Shown one piece after another: positions 10,123-18,653 of a stretch of 64,000 bases of DNA. Every line of letters begins with the position of its first letter. Position 1 is the stretch's first letter. Where the stretch lies: NCBI RefSeq assembly GCF_900156735.1, contig NZ_FTOL01000001.1, positions 1,116,001 to 1,180,000 of the forward strand, given 5' to 3'. The notes below the pieces were generated by a model, which saw only the letters and a list, made by a program, of their open reading frames with translations, did not search any database and had not been told where the DNA came from. A program made the translations under genes and the position numbers. The DNA is from Chryseobacterium ureilyticum (GTDB taxonomy: Bacteria; Bacteroidota; Bacteroidia; Flavobacteriales; Weeksellaceae).

Positions 10123-10155
10123 TATATTGTATTGATCATTAAAAACAATAAGTTG

Positions 10156-10188
10156 CGCGATTTACTTTATATTTGAATTTAAGTCGCG
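10156..10188 (+). promoter_or_regulatory. Inverted repeat around -7 box before copper oxidase gene
   Basis: A TAnnTTTG box (TATATTTG, 10168-10175) lies between the two arms of an inverted repeat (CGCGATTTA / TAAGTCGCG, 8 of 9 paired). The arrangement suggests a promoter with an operator, possibly for a copper-responsive regulator. No clear -33 TTG at the usual distance is present. Confidence 0.35.
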
Positions 10189-10213
10189 TAGCTTTTTAAA
10201 AGTTCGAAATATT

Positions 10214-13006
10214 ATGAAAAAACTAATAATGTTTCTGGTGCTTTTATTCTCTGTTTTTACTTTCGCACAAACTACAAAATCCTATTATACATGTCCTATG
10301 CACCCTGAGGTCGTATCTTCAAAACCTGGAGACTGCCCGAAATGCAAGATGACATTGGTAAAGAAAACTGTTGTAGTACAACCCAAAGTTGTTGCAAAGC
10401 CGGCTATAAAGCCTGTATCTAAAATAGAGCCCAAAGCAAAACCGGTAGAAACTAAAGTCAATAAAGCTAAAGTTGACGTTAAAAAAATAAAGAAAGTTGA
10501 AGAAGCAAGGAAAGCCGCTCAGGTCAAAAGAACCGAAAAAAATCAGAGCGATAAACCAGCTTTAAAATCTGAAAATAAATCTCAACCCACCTCTCCAAGT
10601 AAGGTCTCTTATACTTGCCCTATGCATCCTGAAGTCATTTCAAATAAGCCGGGAAAATGCCCAAAGTGTGGAATGGAGCTGGTTGAAAAAGAAGATCATA
10701 AACATACAATTGTTGAAAGTCCCAAAGAAGAAAAATCTGTGTTAAAAAGAAACTCAGAAAATGGTAAGGTTACTTTTGGAGGGAAAACTGTCCGCTATGA
10801 TCTATATGTAAAAGATACGATTGTCAATTTTACAGGAAAAAATAGGAGAGCACTTGCCATTAATGGTAAACTTCAGGCTCCAACCTTATATTTTACAGAA
10901 GGAGATACGGCAGAAATCTATCTGCACAATATGTTAAAGGAAAACACAGGACTTCACTGGCATGGAGTAATTTTACCTAATGAACATGACGGAGTTCCAT
11001 ATCTTACAACAAAACCTGTAAAACCTGGAGAAACACATTTATACAAATTTAAAATATCTCAAAACGGAACGTATTGGTACCATTCCCATGAAGCGTTGCA
11101 GGAACAGATAGGAATGAATGGAATTCTGGTATTTAAAAAGAGAGAAGGAGAACCCAAAACCGAATATAGTGCAGAAATTCCTGTATTATTAGGAGATTGG
11201 AGTGATGATGATCCAATGCAGATTGCACGTAGGCTTCATATGGCAAATACAGATTGGTATGCTGTGAAGAAAAATGCAGTTCAGAGTTATTGGGAGGCAA
11301 TTAAATCCGGAAATTTCGGAACAAAGGCTTTGAATGAATGGAAAAGGATGGAAGCCATGGATGTAAGTGATGTATATTATGATAAATTCTTAATCAACGG
11401 AGTTCCAAGTTCTGACTATTCCAATTTGAAAGCTGGTGATAAAGTAAGATTAAGAGTTGCCAATGGCGGGTCATCCACTTATTTCTGGCTGAATTATGGT
11501 GGCGGGAAAATAAAGGTTGTGGGAAATGACGGAAATGATGTCGTTCCTGTAGAAGTAGACCGCCTGATTGTAGGAGTTTCGGAAACCTATGATATTGAAG
11601 TAACCATTCCTGAGAATAAAAGTTTTGAATTCCGTGCCACGTCGGAAGACAGGATAGGACACGCTTCACTTTGGCTGGGTTCCGGTGAGAAAATAGAAGC
11701 TCCCAATTTACCAAGATTAATGCTTTTTGAAGGAATGAAAATGATGAACGGAATGATGGAGATGAGCGGAAATATGAAGCCAATGACCATGACGATGGGA
11801 AATCAGATGATGGATATGAATGAAGTAATGTATCCGGAAATTCCAGAAAGTCAAAGAAAAACGACTGCGAAGCATATCAACGAGATGATGGGTGTGAAAA
11901 CTAAAGAAGAGAAAGAAGATCATTCTCAACATACAGGAATGGATATGAAGGAAGAAAAAACAATTAAAAGATTGTCTTACAATATTTTAAAATCTCCCGA
12001 AAAAACAATCCTTCCAACAGATAGCGTTCGAAATATGAAATTTACACTGGAAGGAAATATGAATCATTATCTGTGGACACTGGATAATAAAACGGTTACA
12101 GAAACAGATAAGATTTTGATTAAAAAAGGGGAAATTTTAAGAATCAAATTGTATAATAACTCTATGATGCGTCACCCGATGCACCTTCATGGACATGATT
12201 TCAGATTGATTAATTCAAAAGGAGAGTATTCACCACTGAAAAATGTAGTAGATATTATGCCGATGGAAACTGTTACGATTGAATTTGCTGCGAATCAGGA
12301 TGGAGATTGGTTTTTCCACTGTCATATTCTATATCACATGATGGCAGGAATGGGTAGAATCTTCAGTTATGAAAATTCAAAACCAAATCCACAGCTTCCT
12401 AACAGAAAGTTAGCTTGGAAAAACTTTTTGAAAGACAATAAGATGGTTAGTTCAATGGCAATGCTGGATGTTGCAAGCAATAAAATCCATGCGGAAACAA
12501 TGACGATGTTCGGACCAAGATGGGCAAATTTAAATGAATTTCATACCAATTGGAACTTTGACCATTTTGAGGGAAGTGTAAAAGCAGGACGATTTTTAGG
12601 TAAATTCCAATGGGCACTTCCATACGCAGGATTCAGATTCCAGAAAAATCATGAGATCATGGAAAGACAAATGGCAGAAGATATCGGAATGGATTTTCAT
12701 GGTAAGAAAACCTGGTTTGGACAGCAGAAAGCTTCTAAAAGTAAATATTCATTCATTGTGGGTATGCAATATGTATTACCAATGCTGATTACAGCAGATG
12801 CCAGTGTAGACCATAATGGAAAAGTATTGCTTGAGCTGAGCAGAGAAGATATCCCGATTTCCAGAAGATGGCGAGGAAACTTCAGTGTCAATTCGGATGG
12901 TGAATTTTCTACAGGCTTGAGATATATCGTTCAGAAATGGTTATCTCTATCCGGAAACTATGATAATGAAATGGGCTGGGGAGCCGGTGTTACCTTAACC
13001 TATTAA
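10214..13006 (+). CDS. Multicopper oxidase with two N-terminal metal-binding modules and C-terminal barrel-like domain
   Basis: This 930-residue protein has a signal peptide (1-19), then two heavy-metal-binding modules of the YTCPMHPEV...KPG-CPKC-M type (residues 25-49 and 133-157), joined by a Lys/Pro/Ala-rich linker. A CopA-type multicopper oxidase follows (about 185-725). Its copper motifs are HWHG (248-251), YHSH (289-292), HPMHLHGHDF (near 654-663) and HCHILYHMMAGM (near 702-713), and a Met-rich stretch lies near 510-540. Residues about 730-930 resemble a CopB/PcoB-like beta barrel with an aromatic terminal strand. Likely role: periplasmic Cu(I) oxidation and copper tolerance. Carrying all three parts in one chain is notable. 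Confidence 0.85.
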   Translation: MKKLIMFLVLLFSVFTFAQTTKSYYTCPMHPEVVSSKPGDCPKCKMTLVKKTVVVQPKVVAKPAIKPVSKIEPKAKPVETKVNKAKVDVKKIKKVEEARKAAQVKRTEKNQSDKPALKSENKSQPTSPSKVSYTCPMHPEVISNKPGKCPKCGMELVEKEDHKHTIVESPKEEKSVLKRNSENGKVTFGGKTVRYDLYVKDTIVNFTGKNRRALAINGKLQAPTLYFTEGDTAEIYLHNMLKENTGLHWHGVILPNEHDGVPYLTTKPVKPGETHLYKFKISQNGTYWYHSHEALQEQIGMNGILVFKKREGEPKTEYSAEIPVLLGDWSDDDPMQIARRLHMANTDWYAVKKNAVQSYWEAIKSGNFGTKALNEWKRMEAMDVSDVYYDKFLINGVPSSDYSNLKAGDKVRLRVANGGSSTYFWLNYGGGKIKVVGNDGNDVVPVEVDRLIVGVSETYDIEVTIPENKSFEFRATSEDRIGHASLWLGSGEKIEAPNLPRLMLFEGMKMMNGMMEMSGNMKPMTMTMGNQMMDMNEVMYPEIPESQRKTTAKHINEMMGVKTKEEKEDHSQHTGMDMKEEKTIKRLSYNILKSPEKTILPTDSVRNMKFTLEGNMNHYLWTLDNKTVTETDKILIKKGEILRIKLYNNSMMRHPMHLHGHDFRLINSKGEYSPLKNVVDIMPMETVTIEFAANQDGDWFFHCHILYHMMAGMGRIFSYENSKPNPQLPNRKLAWKNFLKDNKMVSSMAMLDVASNKIHAETMTMFGPRWANLNEFHTNWNFDHFEGSVKAGRFLGKFQWALPYAGFRFQKNHEIMERQMAEDIGMDFHGKKTWFGQQKASKSKYSFIVGMQYVLPMLITADASVDHNGKVLLELSREDIPISRRWRGNFSVNSDGEFSTGLRYIVQKWLSLSGNYDNEMGWGAGVTLTY

Positions 13007-13011
13007 ACATA

Positions 13012-13038
13012 AAAACGTCTCACTTGTGAGGCGTTTCT
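13012..13038 (+). terminator. Terminator after multicopper oxidase
   Basis: The stem AAAACGTCTCAC / GTGAGGCGTTTC (with one G-U pair) begins six bases after the stop codon and is followed by a short T-rich stretch. Confidence 0.65.
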
Positions 13039-13205
13039 TATTATATATTGAATGATTCAGGTTTAATCAGTTTTTATTTAAAAATTAATGTGTCATTCCG
13101 AGAGAATATAAAAATCATTAGGTTGGATTCCTACTTTTAAAGATGAGTTTGTATAATATTTATCATAGTAAGGTTTCAATAGTTTAATTCAATATGAAGA
13201 TTCAA

Positions 13206-13219
13206 TTGGCTTTAGCCAA
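13206..13219. repeat. REP-like palindrome TTGGCTTTAGCCAA (copy 2)
   Basis: The same 14-base palindrome as at 5426-5439, here in the gap between converging genes, ending 8 bases before the stop codon of the FAD monooxygenase. Confidence 0.5.
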
Positions 13220-13227
13220 AACATATT

Positions 13228-14346
13228 TTACATTTCCAATTCAATAATTTTTTGCGCCATTTTCTGATTGATACTTTCAGGAATTAAACTCATCACGAAA
13301 TTGCGTAAATTATTCCCATGTTCCCATTGTGAAATCTTTCCAATAGTACGGCTTGTATTAACAATATAATCTACCTTTTTTCTCCTGATTTTCTGAAATT
13401 CTGCAAATACGGAATTAAAATCATTGTTTTTCTCCAACAACCTACCAATGATATAAGCATCTTCAATAGCCTGGCATGCACCTTGTCCCATATTGGGTGT
13501 TGTTGCATGAGCTGCATCACCAATCAGACAAAGATTTTCAGAATACCATTGAGGAATAGGAGCAAGGTCAGAAATATCATTACAGATAATATTTTCTTTT
13601 TCGGTTGCTTCTATAAGATTTAAAACTAAAGAATCAAAACCTTTAAAAATTTCAGTAATCTCCGAATACCTGCTGAAACTTTTCTCATTAATGCAGGCAT
13701 ACCAATATACTTTTTTATCAGAAATCTTTACAAATCCAAAGCGCTTTCCTTTTCCCCAAAGCTCAAAAGCCTCATGATGATACTTTTCTTGTAGTTCAAA
13801 ATCTACAAGACCACGCCAACATTTTTGCCCGGAATTTCTTATAGTTCCTGTTTTTAAAATCTGATTTCGCACTTGAGATTTAATGCCATCAGCTCCAAAG
13901 ACCATTTTACTTTCCAGCTGAGTTCCATTTTTAAAATCGAGAATATAGTTTTCCTTTTTTTCTATTTTCGTTAAAGAATGATTGAGTTCAATGGATTTTG
14001 AATTCAGATTTTCAGCAAGAATTCGTTGCAATTCTGCTCTGTGAATAGCGACATTACAGGATTTATATTTGTTTTCCAACTCAAGGATTTCCGTTTTTGA
14101 AAATGGTTTTAAAGATTCATTAGATAAAGTGATTCTGTGGATTTTATTTCCCGCGTTTTCAATTTTTTCTTTTAAGCCCAGTTGATCAAAAACCTGCATC
14201 GCATTCACCGCCATCATAATTCCGGCTCCTACAGGTTTTATCTCAGGTGCAGATTCATAGATGGTAAAATCATATCCATTTTGTTGAAGGACATTTCCAA
14301 GGGTGAGTCCGCCAATTCCGGCTCCGATGATTGATATTGATTTCAT
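13228..14346 (-). CDS. FAD-dependent monooxygenase
   Basis: The 372-residue protein has an N-terminal Rossmann motif GAGIGGL (residues 8-14) and the GADGIKS motif near residue 155. The second FAD motif, GDAAHATTPNMGQGACQAIEDA, lies near residues 275-297. This is the class A flavoprotein aromatic hydroxylase/TetX-like family. Enzymes of this class hydroxylate aromatic or polycyclic compounds with NAD(P)H and O2. The substrate is not visible, and inactivation of tetracycline should not be assumed. It is transcribed alone, convergent with the copper oxidase gene, with an intergenic inverted repeat upstream. Confidence 0.85.
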   Translation of the reverse strand: MKSISIIGAGIGGLTLGNVLQQNGYDFTIYESAPEIKPVGAGIMMAVNAMQVFDQLGLKEKIENAGNKIHRITLSNESLKPFSKTEILELENKYKSCNVAIHRAELQRILAENLNSKSIELNHSLTKIEKKENYILDFKNGTQLESKMVFGADGIKSQVRNQILKTGTIRNSGQKCWRGLVDFELQEKYHHEAFELWGKGKRFGFVKISDKKVYWYACINEKSFSRYSEITEIFKGFDSLVLNLIEATEKENIICNDISDLAPIPQWYSENLCLIGDAAHATTPNMGQGACQAIEDAYIIGRLLEKNNDFNSVFAEFQKIRRKKVDYIVNTSRTIGKISQWEHGNNLRNFVMSLIPESINQKMAQKIIELEM

Positions 14347-14394
14347 TGTTTAGTTTATAAAGTGATTTTCAGGGAAAGAACACATTTATTTTTT

Positions 14395-14553
14395 GCCACG
14401 AATTCACGAATAAAATTTCTACACGTTTTACGTCACTTTATAATTTAATTTATTTTCGTAGAAATTTCTGTGTTCCTATGTGGTGAAATTATTTTTGACC
14501 ACATAAGAACATAGAATGTATGGTTAAATAAAAATTATTCGTGAATTAGTGGC
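14395..14553. repeat. Nested inverted repeat, GCCAC family (copy 2)
   Basis: The outer 19-base arms (14395-14413 and 14535-14553, one mismatch) share the GCCACGAATnCACGAATAA family sequence. Inside them lies a second inverted repeat: TGTTCCTATGTGGT near 14470 pairs with ACCACATAAGAACA near 14500, with 13 of 14 bases matching. The element sits between the FAD monooxygenase and the GNAT gene. Confidence 0.65.
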
Positions 14554-14603
14554 AATTTATACATCCGGATTCTTTGCGCCTTTGTGATTTTTCAACCATA
14601 AGA

Positions 14604-15104
14604 TTATAAAGTCAAAATATAACTTTCCGACACTTTTTTGAAGCCATATCTATTAAAAAACTGATGTGCGCCATGATTATTCACTCCGCTTTCCAACAGA
14701 ATAAAGCTTATATTCCAATTTTTAGATTCCTCAATCGCTTTCTCCAAAAGTTTACTTCCCAGAGATTGTCCTCTCACAGATTGATCTAAGAGCATGTCTT
14801 CCAAAATTGCATATTTCTTAAAAGGACTGTTAATCACATTAAAAACCATCATACCGACAATTTCACTGTTTTCATTTTCAGCAATTAGGATATTAAGTTT
14901 AGAACTTCCGTCAGAATTGAAATCTGTTAGTAATTGCTCTGTTAAGATAACATTCAGGTCAGGATTCCAATGGTGTGTATCCAGCGCTCTGCCAGACATC
15001 ATTTCGCCATGGGAAATATAAGAATCTGTTTTATGGGTAATAAAAAAATCTACGAGCTCTTTAACTCGGGCTTTATCTGTAAGCCACTTTGTAGTATATT
15101 TCAT
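14604..15104 (-). CDS. GNAT family N-acetyltransferase
   Basis: The 166-residue protein has a GNAT fold. The acetyl-CoA-binding motif A is VRGQSLGSKLLEKAIEES (about residues 114-131, matching R/Q-x-x-G-x-G/A), and the C-terminal strand-turn HQFFNRYGFKKVSESY is typical of the family. The acceptor substrate cannot be told. The gene lies 13 bases downstream of a lipoprotein gene on the same strand, so the two may be co-transcribed. Confidence 0.8.
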   Translation of the reverse strand: MKYTTKWLTDKARVKELVDFFITHKTDSYISHGEMMSGRALDTHHWNPDLNVILTEQLLTDFNSDGSSKLNILIAENENSEIVGMMVFNVINSPFKKYAILEDMLLDQSVRGQSLGSKLLEKAIEESKNWNISFILLESGVNNHGAHQFFNRYGFKKVSESYILTL

Positions 15105-15117
15105 GATGGTTTTGGGT

Positions 15118-15711
15118 TTATTTTAATTTCTTTAATTCTTCCAGTAATTGATTTTGTTTGTTGATAAACTGATCTAAACTATCTGTTTTTAAAGGATGTG
15201 CCTTTTGATATTTTTCAATTTCAGGAAGTGTTTTTCTGATTTTAAAAGCAGTATATAAACTATTCATATCAGCATTGTTTTGATTTATCCGAGTAATAAG
15301 CATATTTATACCCGAAATCTTTAAACTGTATTGGTCTTTACTGGATTGAATATCCTTTTCAATTTGATTTTTAGTCAGAGAATCTGTGATGGATTTTGCC
15401 GCATTTTCTGCTTCCCGGTAAAAAGATTCAGACTTACTGATTATTTCTTCGTACGCATTTATAACTTTTCTTGATTCTTGCTGAGAATTGAAAATTTTTT
15501 CATCAAGTGCTTTCAGTTTTTTATCATTCTTAATCAGTTCAGAATAGGTTTTATCAATAAGGTTATCACCGCGATAGCTTTCAAATGAGCCTGAAACTGA
15601 AGATTCAGCATTATCAATAGCATTTTCTACTATGGGTTTATTTTGTTGTCTTGTATCTCCACAGGAAAATATTGATAAAATAAACACAGATGCGAAAAAT
15701 ATTTTTTTCAT
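15118..15711 (-). CDS. Putative lipoprotein, coiled-coil rich
   Basis: The 197-residue protein has a signal sequence with a lipobox (IFSC-G, Cys at about residue 17). The remainder is highly charged and helical, with predicted coiled-coil stretches. No known enzymatic motif is visible and the gene is not recognised. It lies 21 bases after a small membrane-protein gene and 13 bases before a GNAT gene on the same strand, so the three may form an operon. Confidence 0.6.
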   Translation of the reverse strand: MKKIFFASVFILSIFSCGDTRQQNKPIVENAIDNAESSVSGSFESYRGDNLIDKTYSELIKNDKKLKALDEKIFNSQQESRKVINAYEEIISKSESFYREAENAAKSITDSLTKNQIEKDIQSSKDQYSLKISGINMLITRINQNNADMNSLYTAFKIRKTLPEIEKYQKAHPLKTDSLDQFINKQNQLLEELKKLK

Positions 15712-15732
15712 GGTAATTGTTGTTTTAATTGA

Positions 15733-16173
15733 TTACAAATTTCGATCAACGGAAAGCAAAGCAAAATCCTTATTTTCAAAATTTAAAGTAAAGGTAATGT
15801 TGAAAGTATTTCTGGTTGCTTTTATTTCTAGTATATTTTGTTGAATAGAAAAATACGATAATTTATATTTATCCTGAGCACCGGGAACAATTTCAGAACT
15901 TTGACTTATGTGCATGATAGGCTTGTTATGGGGCAGAAGGAAAATTTCCTTATTTAAAAATATAATATCAGCTGTAGAGAAGGCATAGCCGCTGGTGTTA
16001 CGTCTTGGGATATCTTTGAATCTGATGGATATATTTTTTACCAACTGATAATTTCTCTTCTTTATATATTTGAAAAAAGATGTACGCATATGATTGACAT
16101 AGGTGATACATCCAATATAAATCAGAATAGTTAATATAAAAGCTCCGACAAAAAGAGAAGACAAGTCATCCAT
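15733..16173 (-). CDS. Small membrane-anchored protein of unknown function
   Basis: The 146-residue protein has one N-terminal membrane helix (about residues 7-28) followed by a soluble, beta-rich domain ending in the aromatic/charged tail LSVDRNL. I do not recognise a family. It follows rpoD on the same strand, but the terminator near 16184-16215 lies between them. It is probably the first gene of the small downstream group with the lipoprotein and GNAT genes. Confidence 0.55.
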   Translation of the reverse strand: MDDLSSLFVGAFILTILIYIGCITYVNHMRTSFFKYIKKRNYQLVKNISIRFKDIPRRNTSGYAFSTADIIFLNKEIFLLPHNKPIMHISQSSEIVPGAQDKYKLSYFSIQQNILEIKATRNTFNITFTLNFENKDFALLSVDRNL

Positions 16174-16183
16174 AGATACAAAA

Positions 16184-16215
16184 ATAAAAAAACGGAGCCT
16201 GAAAACAGACTCCGC
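16184..16215 (-). terminator. Terminator after rpoD
   Basis: Read on the minus strand, a 9-base hairpin (CGGAGTCTG / CAGGCTCCG, one central mismatch) with a TTTT loop is followed by a T run, about 25 bases after the rpoD stop codon. Confidence 0.75.
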
Positions 16216-16238
16216 CTATAAAATTGTTTGTGCTAAAA

Positions 16239-17105
16239 TTATTTACCTAAATAAGACTTAAGGATCTTACTTCTGGTATTGTGTTTTAGTCTCTTAATTG
16301 CTTTTTCTTTGATCTGACGAACTCTCTCTCTTGTAAGATCGAAAGTTTCACCGATTTCTTCTAAAGTCATTGGGTGTTTTCCGTTCAATCCGAAGTATAA
16401 TCTTACCAAATCAGCCTCTCTCGGAGTTAAAGTATTTAATGCTCTTTCGATTTCAATTTGAAGAGATTCAAGCATTAAGTCTTTATCAGGACTTGGAGAT
16501 TCTCCTGAACGTAATACATCATAAAGATTAGAATCTTCACCTTCTACTAAAGGCGCATCCATAGACAGGTGTCTTCCGGAGTTTTTCATTGATTCTTTAA
16601 TATCTTCCTCACTCATGTCAAGAACTTCAGCCAATTCTTCCGGAGAAGGTGGTCTTTCGTTTTCCTGCTCAAGGTGAGCATATGCTTTATTAATTTTATT
16701 GATGGAACCAATTTTGTTCAACGGAAGTCTTACAATTCTTGATTGCTCAGCTAACGCCTGTAAAATTGATTGACGGATCCACCATACTGCATAAGAGATA
16801 AATTTGAAACCTCTAGTTTCATCGTACCTTTTTGCCGCCTTCATTAATCCTAAGTTACCTTCATTGATCAAATCGGGTAAGGAAAGACCTTGGTTTTGGT
16901 ATTGCTTAGATACAGAAACTACGAAACGAAGGTTGGCTTTGATTAATTTCTCAAGTGCAGCTCTGTCGCCAGCACGTATTCTTTGTGCCAATTCTACTTC
17001 TTCGTCCGCAGTGATCAGTTCCACTTTACCAATTTCCTGCAAATACTTGTCTAATGAAGCAGTTTCCCTGTTGGTAACCTGCTTAGTGATTTTTAATTGT
17101 CTCAT
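16239..17105 (-). CDS. rpoD: Primary RNA polymerase sigma factor RpoD/SigA
   Basis: The 288-residue sigma-70 factor has the compact form usual for Bacteroidota (no long region 1.1). Region 1.2 is [18 protein letters not shown]. Region 2 includes [22 protein letters not shown] and the -10 recognition block [14 protein letters not shown] (about residues 106-119). Region 3 lies about 140-205. Region 4 carries the helix-turn-helix [20 protein letters not shown] (about 244-263). It directs housekeeping transcription from the TAnnTTTG-type promoters seen across this window. It is a single-gene unit with its own terminator. Confidence 0.95.
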   Translation of the reverse strand: MRQLKITKQVTNRETASLDKYLQEIGKVELITADEEVELAQRIRAGDRAALEKLIKANLRFVVSVSKQYQNQGLSLPDLINEGNLGLMKAAKRYDETRGFKFISYAVWWIRQSILQALAEQSRIVRLPLNKIGSINKINKAYAHLEQENERPPSPEELAEVLDMSEEDIKESMKNSGRHLSMDAPLVEGEDSNLYDVLRSGESPSPDKDLMLESLQIEIERALNTLTPREADLVRLYFGLNGKHPMTLEEIGETFDLTRERVRQIKEKAIKRLKHNTRSKILKSYLGK

Positions 17106-17403
17106 TTATTTTATCCTCAAAAAAGAGTTACTATATATTATACGTACGGGAACATAAAAAGGTTACACAAGTTTTACTTTTTTATTAAATATTTGATTCA
17201 AAGGTTTAGTAATGAACCGGAAATGAGGATCAATAAAAAGAAAACCAGGGCAGGAAATAAGGCAGATGAAGAAACCAGAAGTGATTTTCACATAATTCTT
17301 CATAAGTTTTATTCTTTATCAATTCATGAACTTCCAATCTTAAAATAAAAAAACGGAACCAAAGTCCCGTTTTTATCTATATCTGTAAGAATTTTATTTT
17401 CAA
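17106..17403. other. Intergenic region between rpoD and nuclease genes
   Basis: No supported gene. The half next to rpoD is AT-rich and should hold the rpoD promoter, but no perfect TTG-N17-23-TAnnTTTG match was found. The other end carries the terminator of the nuclease gene. Confidence 0.5.
17347..17375. terminator. Terminator after S1/P1 nuclease gene
   Basis: The arms AAAAACGG and CCGTTTTT flank a loop, with A and T runs on either side, so it can act in both directions. It lies 29 bases beyond the nuclease stop codon. Confidence 0.65.
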
Positions 17404-18195
17404 TTAGAATAGCTCGTTCAATAGCTTAGCCAATCTCAATCCTCCGTACAGTAACTGTCTTTCAAGAGTGTCATTGAACTTATATTGATAATCGTAAGAT
17501 AATTTTGAATCGTTTGGAGTCTGAGCATAGATTTTATTTGCGATCTTGTGAGAATCATACAACCAGTCTTCTAAAGTCCCGGATTGAATCTGTGCTACTT
17601 CTTCTTTAGATTTAATATCCAAAAGTTTAGAATATTCTGTATAGCTGTATTTTTGAGAATCAACTAATTTCCCATCCCAAACAGAGTGTAAATTCGTTTT
17701 ATCACCAAAATAAGTAACATTAATTTTATTTCCACCTAAATCTTCAGCTCTTCCTACGTGCAATGGCTGTGCAAGATCTCCCATAATATGGATTAAGAAT
17801 ATCAAAGCAATTTTTCTGTCTTTTTCAGAAGTATTCTTATCCTTGATCTGGCTGGATAATGTGTTTACCTGAGTATAAAGACTTGGTCCTGCCTGCAATT
17901 TTAAATTTTGTTCAAAATTTTTAAAATCTGTCTGGGGATCAATGTTTACATAGTGCCATGATGACGCCTGCTTCCATACTCCTGTTGTATCAGATTTGAT
18001 AAAATCTGGCCAGTTTGCCCAATAAGCAAGACGTTCTTTGCCCATTATTTTTTTGATTTCCCTTTTTGCTTTTCTGGAAAGATGATTTTCCGCGATGTCT
18101 GCAATTACTCTGTGCCCCGTTAATCCCCACGCATAAGAATAAAGTGAAGAGGAAATGAATGCTAAAATCAGAATTTTAGAATAAATACTTTTCAT
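17404..18195 (-). CDS. S1/P1 family zinc-dependent nuclease (secreted)
   Basis: The protein is 263 residues from the ATG at 18195; a TTG four codons upstream is less likely. A signal peptide (to about residue 22) leaves a mature N terminus beginning WGLTGHR. Trp and His at that position are tri-zinc cluster ligands of the S1/P1 fold, whose N terminus itself binds zinc. Further ligand blocks are WANWPDFIKSD, WHYVNID, HIMGDLAQPLHVG and NLHSVWDGKLV. Such enzymes degrade single-stranded nucleic acids and 3' nucleotides outside the cytoplasm. It is a single gene with a terminator. Confidence 0.9.
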   Translation of the reverse strand: MKSIYSKILILAFISSSLYSYAWGLTGHRVIADIAENHLSRKAKREIKKIMGKERLAYWANWPDFIKSDTTGVWKQASSWHYVNIDPQTDFKNFEQNLKLQAGPSLYTQVNTLSSQIKDKNTSEKDRKIALIFLIHIMGDLAQPLHVGRAEDLGGNKINVTYFGDKTNLHSVWDGKLVDSQKYSYTEYSKLLDIKSKEEVAQIQSGTLEDWLYDSHKIANKIYAQTPNDSKLSYDYQYKFNDTLERQLLYGGLRLAKLLNELF

Positions 18196-18653
18196 TTTAA
18201 ATAACAATTTTCAGTCAGCAAAGATACGTTCACTTTCTGAATGAACATGAAATATATTGAATTTATTCCGTTGAATGTGTTAATAAAATTTAATCTAAAT
18301 AAAATAGATAAATATATTATTTTGTGAAATGAGATATCAAGCTTAATGAATGAAGTCGAGAAGTTGTAGAGCAGGGTGTAGATTATTCATTGTTGTTTAA
18401 GCAAAACTTTAAGTTATTGTCATGAACTTTCAAATCAAATTAATAAAAATATATAAATCATTGATTTTTAATATAAAAAATTAAATTTAAAACCTTGGTA
18501 TATGATCGTCTTTACCGTATTTTTACGGAATTTACTTGATACTATTCCTTTTAATGTCAATTAATTAGTATTTTAGGAGAAAATTATAGGTAAATTATTT
18601 TTTCAAACTTGCGAGATATATTATCTTTACCAGTCATAATCACAGGAAACACT
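18196..18653. other. AT-rich intergenic region before T6SS genes
   Basis: No gene seen. It contains a short hairpin (CCGTA-TTTT-TACGG, about 18513-18528) and, nearer the tssG-like gene, a near-match to a -7 box (TATCTTTA, 18622-18629), which favours the ATG at 18654 over the upstream TTG at 18609. Confidence 0.45.

Noticed and set aside
11394..11932. Several minus-strand ORFs inside the multicopper oxidase gene
   Set aside because: They are antisense shadows; the His/Ser-rich composition mirrors the Met-rich coding strand.
13228..14346. FAD monooxygenase considered as a tetracycline-inactivating TetX enzyme
   Set aside because: Only the general class A flavoprotein motifs are visible; nothing specific supports tetracycline as substrate.
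18609..18653. TTG start for the tssG-like gene giving 15 extra residues
   Set aside because: A near-match to a -7 box falls inside this stretch and the ATG at 18654 is a better start.
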